Shown: positions 1 to 4,936 of the stretch, one piece after another
How positions within the stretch are numbered: the first letter of the stretch is position 1
Layout of the letters: every line of letters starts with the position of its first letter
Assembly: GCA_018968805.1 (NCBI GenBank)
Contig: JAGWZX010000038.1
Coordinates: 1 to 6,498 of the forward strand
Source: Patescibacteria group bacterium
Lineage (GTDB): Bacteria; Patescibacteriota; Minisyncoccia; Phycocordibacterales; SIBU01
Length of the DNA: 6,498 nucleotides
Direction of reading: 5' to 3'
Position numbers and translations under genes: made by a program
The notes under the pieces: generated by a model
Told to the model about the DNA's origin: nothing
The model's database searches: none
Seen by the model: only the letters and a program-made list of their open reading frames with translations

Positions 1-1
1 C

Positions 2-433
2 GTCCATAATGTCGGTTCGATTTTCCGTACCGCCAACTGTCTGGGCATAAGCAACATTATCCTTGCCGGCTATACCCCATCTCCCATTGACCGGTTCGGC
101 AGGATGCGTAAAGATTTTTCCAAGGTGGCGCTTGGCGCGGAAAAAGAAATTGAATGGCGGCACGAACGGAACGCGGAAGCCGTACTCCGCTTTTTGAAAA
201 AAAGCGGAGTACGGCTTATTGCCGTCGAACAGTCCCCCCGTTCAACGGATTACAGAGAGGTGCGCGTTCGCGGCGCAACCGCCTTCATCTTCGGAAATGA
301 AGTGACGGGTCTTCCGGAAAAAATCCTGCGCGCCGCCGACACGATCGCCGAAATACCCTTGCGCGGCGGCAAGGAATCGCTGAATGTGTCCGTGGCGGCC
401 GGCATCGCGCTTACGCGAATGCTCAACCTCTAA
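2..433 (+). CDS. SpoU/TrmH-family RNA 2'-O-methyltransferase, 5'-truncated by window edge
   Basis: The frame is open from base 2 and ends at TAA 431-433, giving 143 residues of a SPOUT methyltransferase, a fold that transfers methyl from SAM to a ribose 2'-OH in tRNA or rRNA. The fragment starts in motif 1 (HNVGSIFRTA, residues 2-11, with the family's conserved Asn and Arg). Motif 2 is FIFGNEVTGL (95-104). Motif 3 is IPLRGGKESLNVSVAAGIAL (118-137), which forms the knotted SAM site. Family members of this size are about 160-180 residues, so probably only some 10-30 N-terminal residues are missing. Met codon 104 is therefore not the true start. Residues 59-72 are encoded by a perfect 19-bp inverted repeat, yet the protein reads like a normal family member there. 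The RNA target cannot be told from the sequence. The gene converges on the next gene across a 30-nt gap. Confidence 0.93.
   Translation, partial: VHNVGSIFRTANCLGISNIILAGYTPSPIDRFGRMRKDFSKVALGAEKEIEWRHERNAEAVLRFLKKSGVRLIAVEQSPRSTDYREVRVRGATAFIFGNEVTGLPEKILRAADTIAEIPLRGGKESLNVSVAAGIALTRMLNL
177..217 (+). repeat. Perfect 19-bp inverted repeat inside the methyltransferase gene
   Basis: The left arm 177-195 (AAGCCGTACTCCGC then five T) is exactly complementary to the right arm 199-217, with a 3-nt loop GAA at 196-198. It is coding, in frame with residues 59-72. A similar word, GCGGAGCGCGGCTT, recurs at 447-460 in the downstream terminator and matches 12 of 14 bases of 204-217. Confidence 0.9.
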
Positions 434-464
434 AGCTCCCGCGAAAGCGGAGCGCGGCTTTTTT
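432..464 (+). terminator. Probable intrinsic terminator of the methyltransferase gene
   Basis: Immediately after the stop codon, GCTCCCGC (435-442) pairs with GCGGAGC (447-453) across a GAAA tetraloop with one bulged C. An alternative stem CCGCG (439-443) with CGCGG (453-457) ends one base before a run of six T (459-464). The T run supports termination on the + strand. On the - strand only three T follow the hairpin, so termination of the converging gene is less clear. Confidence 0.5.
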
Positions 465-1399
465 CAATACGTTATCTCGTCGATAATTTTCCCGTTCTTG
501 TCAATAAGCTGGACGGCTTCGCGCCGGCTTTTCCAGAGACCGGCGTCACGTCCCAAATAAACAAGCCATTGATTGTCGTAAAAGCCGGCGTCATTTTTGT
601 GGCGATTTACGCACTGCGTATAGTTCAAATATGTGGTTACAAATGTTTGGCATCCCGGAGAAATAGTGCGGGGCGGATTAAGCACGACGCGGCACGCCGG
701 CAGGGAGTTAAGATAATCCAGACACGCGTCATCGTATTGATTGGCCGGAGGCGGCAAAGATTCGCTTGACGGCGCCGGACAACGCGCCGGTAATCCTATC
801 GGCGTGAAATTTTGATATTGCGTGAAATAACCGGTACACTCGTTCGGCCGGAACGAGTAGCCCAGAGGCGAGTGGCCGGTCATGATATAAGCGACACCGC
901 CGGGCTGCAAGATGATCGGCTGGTTTTCATTGGTTGAATTCTGAAGCGGCAGATACACTCCGTCGGGGATATCGACCCCGCGGCCGGTTATTGTGCTTTG
1001 CAAACGCAGACCCGAAATATAAATTGCCGAGGTATTGTTGTACGCGGCTTGCAGGACGACATATTCGTAAGCGCCATTAGTATCCGCACCGGCACTGACA
1101 TTGCCGATTCGAAGCATGCCAGCTAACGGCGAAGCGGTGGAAGTTTTTTCAAGCGCACCCAAAGCTTGTTGCGACTGGGTCATTGTCTGGTTGGATTGAC
1201 GGGCGCCTTGTGGAACCTGACCGGAACCGCCGCCGTAATAATACGCCGAACCGTTAGCGGGTACCGGCATATACGTCTCTCTTTGCGAAGTAGAGCTTGC
1301 TGTTCCTGATGATCCGCCTCGACCCAGACTGAATGACACGTACCAAATGAGGCCGAACATTATGATGATACCGAATAACCATTTTACATCTTCATGCAT
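464..1399 (-). CDS. Membrane-anchored extracellular protein with lamin-tail-like (LTD) domain
   Basis: This 311-residue protein has one N-terminal membrane helix (about residues 7-25) after a short, weakly charged start. A low-complexity Ser/Gly/Gln/Tyr linker follows (about 26-90), so the bulk should lie outside the cell. Residues about 91-190 and 276-311 resemble the two ends of an LTD beta-sandwich: YEYVVLQA, ISGLRLQS, IILQPGGVAYIMTG and the closing AVQLIDKNGKIIDEITY. Between them an insert of about 85 residues carries six cysteines (188, 207, 226, 236, 250, 263), an even number that would allow three disulfides. From memory, similar proteins are common and uncharacterised in Parcubacteria. 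A surface or structural role is inference. The start ATG lies 6 nt after a TATAAT box, which fits a leaderless mRNA. The gene converges on the methyltransferase. Confidence 0.8.
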   Translation of the reverse strand: MHEDVKWLFGIIIMFGLIWYVSFSLGRGGSSGTASSTSQRETYMPVPANGSAYYYGGGSGQVPQGARQSNQTMTQSQQALGALEKTSTASPLAGMLRIGNVSAGADTNGAYEYVVLQAAYNNTSAIYISGLRLQSTITGRGVDIPDGVYLPLQNSTNENQPIILQPGGVAYIMTGHSPLGYSFRPNECTGYFTQYQNFTPIGLPARCPAPSSESLPPPANQYDDACLDYLNSLPACRVVLNPPRTISPGCQTFVTTYLNYTQCVNRHKNDAGFYDNQWLVYLGRDAGLWKSRREAVQLIDKNGKIIDEITY

Positions 1400-1405
1400 G
1401 GAGGG

Positions 1406-1411
1406 ATTATA
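1406..1411 (-). promoter_or_regulatory. TATAAT -10 box, leaderless type, for the LTD-like gene
   Basis: On the - strand the order is TATAAT, CCCTCC, ATG. The 6-nt gap would put the transcription start at or next to the A of the start codon, leaving no leader and no ribosome binding site. No good -35 hexamer is visible at 16-18 bp. The same box and spacing occur before ruvA, which supports the reading. Confidence 0.6.
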
Positions 1412-1483
1412 CGATTACATATAACTGGTCCGATCACTAGGAATGGTTAAATGATTACATTCCCCGTTCCTCGTTCGCTGCCA

Positions 1484-1492
1484 ATTATAGCA
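1484..1492 (-). promoter_or_regulatory. Extended -10 promoter motif (TGCTATAAT)
   Basis: The - strand reads TGC TATAAT, a perfect extended -10, just after the fpg stop codon. Initiation would fall near 1477 and give a leader of about 80 nt to the LTD-like gene, as a second promoter. There is no recognisable -35, which extended -10 promoters do not strictly need. The stretch 1400-1508 holds no gene. It contains the 8-mer ATGTAATC twice on the - strand (1413-1420 and 1453-1460), 40 bp apart. Confidence 0.4.
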
Positions 1493-1508
1493 CGAGCGCC
1501 ATGGCATA

Positions 1509-2480
1509 TTATTGGTATTTTTTCTGATGAAAACCGCAAAAATGGGCCGAGCGACCGCCAAGTTTAACGCGAGTAATTTTGCCGCGGCAACCGCGCTTTT
1601 GGCAGGGTTTGCCGGTTTGGCGGTAGGCCTTGTGAAAATTTTGAAAACCGGCCGGACGGCCGTCCAAAAGGCGGAAATCGGAGGCTGAATCACCGCCGAG
1701 GCGAATCGCTTTTCGCAAAATTGCTTTCATCGCTTTATACATCGCTGTGATTTTTGCCGGCGAAATTTTTTTGACGACGGAAAGCGGATGAACGCCGGAA
1801 CGCCAGAGAATTTCATCGGAATAAATATTGCCGATACCGGCGATTACCGACTGGTCCATCAGAACTTGCTTGATTTTTCCGGATGGGCGCGACAGGAGCC
1901 GCCCGCGAAAAATTTTCTCCGAAAAATTTTTCGCCAAGGGCTCCGGCCCGAGTGTTTTTATAAACTCGTCGTCTTTGATTTTTGCCGTCGGCAGAAAATG
2001 AATCTTGGCAAACCGGCGCAAATCCGAAAACGCGAGTGTTTTCCCGCTGGAAAGAATCCAAACCATTCTGATAAACCGATTCATCGGGTCGCCGAGCGGC
2101 CCGGTTTTGTCTTTCGGTTCCCACTCCCCGTTTTGAATTTTTGATTTTGGATCTTGAGTTTGTTTGGAAGTTGGTTTTTGGAAATTGGAAATTTTTTTGT
2201 ATGTTCCATACAAAAAGTGTCCCGTCATTTTCATGTGGACAAGAACCGACGCGCCGCCCGAGAGATTTATAATAATGTTTTTCGCTCTTCGCTCTGCGCC
2301 GAGTATTCTTTTGCCGACAACAGCTTTTTTGAATCGCGCGAAGTATTTTATATTTTTGATATTATTCTTGCCGTCATGAAAGCTGGAATTATAACTTGAC
2401 CACACGTTCAAAATCCGCAAGCTCCGGACAGCGCGGTTTAAGGCACGGACGGTGGTTTCTACTTCGGGGAGTTCTGGCAC
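1509..2480 (-). CDS. mutM: Formamidopyrimidine-DNA glycosylase (Fpg/MutM)
   Basis: This bifunctional base-excision repair enzyme removes 8-oxoguanine and formamidopyrimidines and nicks the abasic site. The start is GTG 2478-2480, because the family requires Pro as residue 2 and the next codons read PELPEVET. Visible features are catalytic Pro2 and Glu3, Lys67 in RRAK (matching E. coli Lys57), the H2TH region with AGIGNIY (Asn218), and a C-terminal zinc finger with Arg310. The finger is a variant: Cys293-x4-Cys298 and Cys315-x2-His318 instead of four Cys in two CxxC pairs. At 323 residues it exceeds the usual 270-290, mainly through a Lys/Gln/Ser-rich insert at about residues 94-117. GTG lies 13 nt after the murE stop with no Shine-Dalgarno site, so translation is probably coupled to murE or SD-independent. 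Confidence 0.95.
   Translation of the reverse strand: MPELPEVETTVRALNRAVRSLRILNVWSSYNSSFHDGKNNIKNIKYFARFKKAVVGKRILGAERRAKNIIINLSGGASVLVHMKMTGHFLYGTYKKISNFQKPTSKQTQDPKSKIQNGEWEPKDKTGPLGDPMNRFIRMVWILSSGKTLAFSDLRRFAKIHFLPTAKIKDDEFIKTLGPEPLAKNFSEKIFRGRLLSRPSGKIKQVLMDQSVIAGIGNIYSDEILWRSGVHPLSVVKKISPAKITAMYKAMKAILRKAIRLGGDSASDFRLLDGRPAGFQNFHKAYRQTGKPCQKRGCRGKITRVKLGGRSAHFCGFHQKKYQ
2130..2201 (-). repeat. Low-complexity insert inside mutM
   Basis: This 72-nt stretch encodes residues 94-117 (KKISNFQKPTSK and onward), between the MKMTGHFLY strand and the next core strand, where other MutM proteins have a short loop. The DNA is strongly strand-biased: T/G-rich on the + strand, built of variants of TTGGAAATTGG and TTTTGAATTTTTGATTTTGG. 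A related word, TTTTGAATTTT, occurs at 4552-4562 between ruvA and rpsT. Confidence 0.6.
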
Positions 2481-2493
2481 AACTGATAAGTTT

Positions 2494-3831
2494 TTAGTTG
2501 TAAGTTGAAAGTTGTAAGTTGTATAATTCTTCCTCCGCGACCCTTTTATCATCCCACGGCGTTTTTTTGCCGCCGGCTTCCATAATGTATGGATCAGTGC
2601 CCTTGCCGGTAATAAGAACAACATCGCCGGCCGCGGCGCTCCGAAGCGCCGCGGCGATCGCTTTTCGTCTATCCATCTCAATAGTCAACTTCTCCGGATT
2701 GATTGCCGCCGCCATCTCGTCCACGATTTTGCGCGGATCTTCATCATAAGGATCTTCGTTGGTCAAAATTATTTTGTCGCAAAACTCACCGGCGATTTTT
2801 CCCATCGCCGGCCGTTTCCAAGTGTCGCGTCCCCCGCCGGTGTTGCCGAGCACGCAAATCAATTTCTTCCGAGAAATTGATCCCGAGGCTCCCGAGAGGT
2901 CTTCAGATTTAAACGTCTCATAAATCGCTTTGAGCGAATCCGGCGTGTGAGCGTAATCAACCACGACATCAAAATTTTGTTTACCCGCCGAAGCTTTAGC
3001 GGAGGCCGGGCGCGCTTTGATAATCTGCGCCCGGCCGGGAATTTCTTTTATTTTTGCAACCGCGGTAGCAATTTGTTCCGGCTTAACACCAAACGCGAGC
3101 GCGCAGGTTGCGGCCGCGAGAATGTTGCAGGCATTAAACGCGCCGCGCAGTGCGGAGCGGATATTTGCCCCGTAGAAATTAAAGTTTATGCCGTCATCAA
3201 GTCTAAGCGCCGAAGCGTCGCTCAGCCTGAAAGGTTTGCGTTCGACATTTGCTTCCGCAAAAAACTTCTCGGCCTCCTTGTCATCGGCGTTCGCAATCAT
3301 AAACTTTGGAGATTTTTTAGATTTAGCCAAAGCGCTCGCTATTGAAAGTTTGGCGCCCAGATATTTTTCGTAAGAACCGTGCGATTCTATATGCTCCGGC
3401 GCGAGGTTGGTGAAAATGAGTGCGTCCAAGTCAATAAATTTGTGGCGAAATTGTTTCGCGCCTTCGGAAGTCGTTTCAATCACCGCGAGATCGCAACCTG
3501 CGTCAACGGCTTGCCGCAAAAATTTTTGGATGAAAAACCGCCCGGGCATTGTCATTTTGAAAAGATTGCGGGTAACTTTGTCGCCGATTTTGAAGCGGAT
3601 GGTGCTTTGCGACGCCACTTTATAACCCGCCTCCTCCAAAATCGCCGCCAGAATTTCCACGACCGAACTTTTGCCTTTCGTACCCGTTACGCCAATGGTT
3701 TTAATTTTTCGGCTGGGAAAGCGATAAAAGAGAGCGCCGAGAAGCGCCAACTTGTAGTGATAAACCGGCCGCAAAAATTCCAAAACTGATTTCGGCAAGA
3801 TTTTTTTTATGAGTCTAAATATTTTTTCCAT
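2494..3831 (-). CDS. murE: MurE-like Mur ligase lacking most of the N-terminal domain
   Basis: This 445-residue ATP-dependent ligase should add the third amino acid to UDP-MurNAc-dipeptide in the cytoplasm. Visible motifs are the P-loop GTKGKSS (50-56), ETTSEG (119-124), TNLAPEHIESHG (141-152) with candidate carbamylated Lys161, RGAFNACN (229-236), VVVDYAHTPDSL (289-300), KRPAMGKIA (339-347) and LITGKGTDPY (406-415). E. coli MurE is about 495 residues and has its P-loop after residue 100, so most of the UDP-binding domain is missing here. The amino-acid selectivity motif, DNPR in DAP-type enzymes, reads EDPYDEDP (359-366), so the substrate cannot be called. Residues 275-284 (PASAKASAGK) look like a repeat-derived insert, and the last residues come from a heptamer repeat. 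ATG 3829-3831 has at best a weak GGA upstream. ruvA lies 76 nt upstream. Confidence 0.88.
   Translation of the reverse strand: MEKIFRLIKKILPKSVLEFLRPVYHYKLALLGALFYRFPSRKIKTIGVTGTKGKSSVVEILAAILEEAGYKVASQSTIRFKIGDKVTRNLFKMTMPGRFFIQKFLRQAVDAGCDLAVIETTSEGAKQFRHKFIDLDALIFTNLAPEHIESHGSYEKYLGAKLSIASALAKSKKSPKFMIANADDKEAEKFFAEANVERKPFRLSDASALRLDDGINFNFYGANIRSALRGAFNACNILAAATCALAFGVKPEQIATAVAKIKEIPGRAQIIKARPASAKASAGKQNFDVVVDYAHTPDSLKAIYETFKSEDLSGASGSISRKKLICVLGNTGGGRDTWKRPAMGKIAGEFCDKIILTNEDPYDEDPRKIVDEMAAAINPEKLTIEMDRRKAIAAALRSAAAGDVVLITGKGTDPYIMEAGGKKTPWDDKRVAEEELYNLQLSTYN
2498..2525. repeat. Heptanucleotide tandem repeat at the murE-fpg junction
   Basis: On the + strand there are four consecutive units: TTGTAAG (2498-2504), TTGAAAG (2505-2511), TTGTAAG (2512-2518) and TTGTATA (2519-2525). 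They encode the murE C-terminus and lie 17 bp before the fpg start codon. Seven is not a multiple of three, so gain or loss of one unit would shift the murE frame. Confidence 0.85.
2498..2527 (+). promoter_or_regulatory. Antisense promoter-like sequence within the heptamer repeat
   Basis: TTGTAA (2498-2503, 4 of 6 matches to the -35 consensus), an 18-bp spacer and TATAAT (2522-2527) lie on the + strand, antisense to murE. It may simply be a by-product of the repeat. Confidence 0.25.
2630..2655. repeat. 11-bp perfect GC-rich inverted repeat inside murE
   Basis: GCCGCGGCGCT (2630-2640) is exactly complementary to AGCGCCGCGGC (2645-2655) around a 4-nt loop. It encodes about residues 393-402 (AAALRSAAAG), in a loop before the GDVVLITGKG strand. 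Confidence 0.8.
2980..3009 (-). repeat. In-frame palindromic element in murE (PASAKASAGK)
   Basis: CCGCCG (2985-2990) and CGGAGG (3000-3005) form a stem with one mismatch around the 9-nt loop AAGCTTTAG. The element encodes residues 275-284 in the loop just before VVVDYAH, where other MurE proteins are shorter. From memory, ASAKASAG-type peptides recur in unrelated Parcubacteria proteins, which would fit a dispersed genomic repeat. Confidence 0.55.
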
Positions 3832-3843
3832 TTTATCCGTTTA

Positions 3844-3894
3844 GCTTGCGGATGCCAGACCTCAAATTCACGGAGAGGTCTGGCATCCGCAAGC
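3844..3894. repeat. Perfect 20-bp inverted repeat between ruvA and murE
   Basis: Arm 3844-3863 (begins GCTTGCGGATG) is exactly complementary to arm 3875-3894 around an 11-nt loop (3864-3874). It fills most of the 76-nt gap between the ruvA stop and the murE start. No T run follows on either strand, so it is not a normal intrinsic terminator. It could be a REP-like or miniature mobile palindrome, or a hairpin that processes or stabilises the ruvA-murE mRNA. Confidence 0.92.
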
Positions 3895-3907
3895 CTGCTT
3901 ATTTCTA

Positions 3908-4489
3908 TTATTTGCCGAGCAATTTTAACACTGCCTTGACCCGCTCGCTTGTTCCGGTTAAATCCTTCGGCAGTTTTTTGATTGCTTCGCGGGCTTCGCG
4001 CTCGCCGTAGCCGAGGGAAATAAGAGCTTCCAAGACATCCGCGTCGTCTTTCATGGCGAGGGAGGCGCCGCCCCCTTCAGGGGCGGCGCCTATTTTCTCT
4101 TTCAGTTCAAAGATTATTTTTTCCGCGAGCTTGCGGCCGATGCCGGAAATTTTAGTGAGATAGGAAATTTCGCCGGAAGAAACGGCGGTGCGCAAATTTT
4201 CAATTGACGACGCGTTCAGCACCGAAAGGGCCGTTTTCGGCCCGATGCCGGAAATGGAAATCAACAACTCAAAAAATTCCATCTCCTCGCGCGTCAAAAA
4301 CCCGTAAAGGTCCTGGCTGTCCTCGCGCACGGAAAGATGAGTCCAAAGCGAAACGGAACCGGAGCTTTTTTTTGTAAGCTCGGCGAGCGTTTCGCCAGTC
4401 ACGGCCACATTGTAACCGACGCCGCCGGCTTCCAGGACGACAGATCCTGAATCTTTATGAATTATCTTGCCGACGAGATGGGAGATCAT
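3908..4489 (-). CDS. ruvA: Holliday junction branch migration protein RuvA
   Basis: This 193-residue subunit tetramerises on Holliday junctions and recruits the RuvB motor. Domain I is an OB fold (about residues 1-62) that starts in the typical way, MISHLVGKIIHKDSGSVVLE, and contains GGVGYNV. Domain II has two helix-hairpin-helix motifs, ISGIGPKTALSVL (79-91) and ISGIGRKLAEKII (114-126). A linker at about 133-147 leads to the RuvB-contacting domain III (148-193). ATG 4487-4489 is chosen over the in-frame GTG 4493-4495 for two reasons: the family starts M-I, and a TATAAT box lies 6 nt before this ATG, so the GTG would lie upstream of the transcript. The linker is encoded by a perfect GC-rich palindrome. 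No ruvB or ruvC is in the window. It is probably the first gene of a ruvA-murE-mutM unit. Confidence 0.96.
   Translation of the reverse strand: MISHLVGKIIHKDSGSVVLEAGGVGYNVAVTGETLAELTKKSSGSVSLWTHLSVREDSQDLYGFLTREEMEFFELLISISGIGPKTALSVLNASSIENLRTAVSSGEISYLTKISGIGRKLAEKIIFELKEKIGAAPEGGGASLAMKDDADVLEALISLGYGEREAREAIKKLPKDLTGTSERVKAVLKLLGK
4063..4091. repeat. 12-bp perfect GC-rich inverted repeat in the ruvA linker
   Basis: AGGCGCCGCCCC (4063-4074) is exactly complementary to GGGGCGGCGCCT (4080-4091) around a 5-nt loop. It encodes about residues 133-142 (IGAAPEGGGA), the flexible linker between domains II and III, where family length varies most. Confidence 0.88.
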
Positions 4490-4495
4490 GCCCAC

Positions 4496-4501
4496 ATTAT
4501 A
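4496..4501 (-). promoter_or_regulatory. TATAAT -10 box, leaderless type, for ruvA
   Basis: The - strand reads TATAAT, GTGGGC, ATG, with the same 6-nt gap seen before the LTD-like gene. Transcription would begin at or beside the start codon. No clear -35 hexamer is visible. Confidence 0.6.
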
Positions 4502-4510
4502 TAAGTGCCG

Positions 4511-4616
4511 GGCATTAGGCGCCAGGCATTAGAAAGGGCGTGAAGTTGCATTTTGAATTTTAATTTGCTAATCTCTTCCTTGCTTTTCCTTAGCGCCTAA
4601 GGCCTAGGGCATAGCG
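4511..4616. repeat. Short repeats in the divergent ruvA-rpsT spacer
   Basis: GGCATTAG occurs twice (4511-4518 and 4525-4532). A palindrome CCTTAG-CGC-CTAAGG lies near 4588-4602, followed by related CTAG/GCGC words. A T-rich tract (about 4550-4590) separates them. The degenerate GC-and-TAG words look like decayed tandem repeats. A weak extended -10, TGC TAATCT (4566-4574), could drive rpsT but matches the consensus poorly. Confidence 0.4.
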
Positions 4617-4623
4617 CTTGGAC

Positions 4624-4887
4624 ATGGCCATAACTTCTTCAGCTAAAAAGGCGATCCGCGTCGCCGCCCGGCGGGCGGTTTTCAACCTGCGCCGCAGCGA
4701 GGCCGCCAAGAAGGTCATTAAAGAAATTCGCAAACTGGCCGGCCAGAAAAAAACAACGGAAGCACAGATCCTTATTGCAAAAGCCTACAAAGCGATTGAT
4801 AAAGCGGCCAAGATGAATACCTGGAACAAAGCGGCGGCGGCAAGAAAAAAATCGCAGTTGGCAAAACTGATTCGCTCTATAAAATAA
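4624..4887 (+). CDS. rpsT: Small ribosomal subunit protein bS20
   Basis: This 87-residue, Lys/Arg/Ala-rich helical protein binds 16S rRNA early in 30S assembly. The N-terminus MAITSSAKKAIRVAARR matches the usual S20 start (SAKKxIR), followed by helices through KKVIKEIRKLAGQ and the C-terminal AKMNTWNKAAAARKKSQLAKLI, which carries the family's typical xxN(x)AARKKSRL pattern. Length is normal for bS20 (85-90). ATG 4624 is preferred to the in-frame TTG 4618 because the added Met-Asp is not part of the family start. No spaced Shine-Dalgarno site is seen: the only GGA is 2 nt before the ATG. It is divergent from ruvA and monocistronic here, as S20 often is. Confidence 0.95.
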   Translation: MAITSSAKKAIRVAARRAVFNLRRSEAAKKVIKEIRKLAGQKKTTEAQILIAKAYKAIDKAAKMNTWNKAAAARKKSQLAKLIRSIK

Positions 4888-4936
4888 TTTCTCATTGCTC
4901 TGTAATTCCATTTTTTGCTCTGAACAAGAGTCTCTG

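Noticed and set aside
1415..1693. 92-codon frame on the - strand at the 3' end of mutM
   Set aside because: It lies largely inside the mutM zinc-finger region in another frame. The mutM frame is certain from catalytic and zinc residues.
2498..2525. CRISPR-like array
   Set aside because: Repeat units are 7 nt, directly adjacent, without spacers and largely coding.
2481..2681. 67-codon upstream extension of mutM
   Set aside because: It overlaps murE and would bury the proline that must be residue 2 of the mature enzyme. GTG 2478-2480 places Pro correctly.
2947..3345. 132-codon + strand frame opposite murE
   Set aside because: It is antisense to well-conserved MurE motifs and has Arg/Cys-rich composition typical of shadow frames in GC-rich codons.
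3379..3789. 136-codon + strand frame opposite the murE N-terminal part
   Set aside because: It is antisense to the P-loop and HG-motif region of murE; no independent support.
3844..3894. Intrinsic terminator of ruvA
   Set aside because: The stem is perfect but no T run follows on either strand.
4490..4495. GTG start two codons upstream for ruvA
   Set aside because: The family starts M-I, and the GTG lies between the -10 box and the expected transcription start.
4618..4623. TTG start two codons upstream for rpsT
   Set aside because: It adds Met-Asp before the typical MAxxxSAKK start; ATG 4624 fits better.
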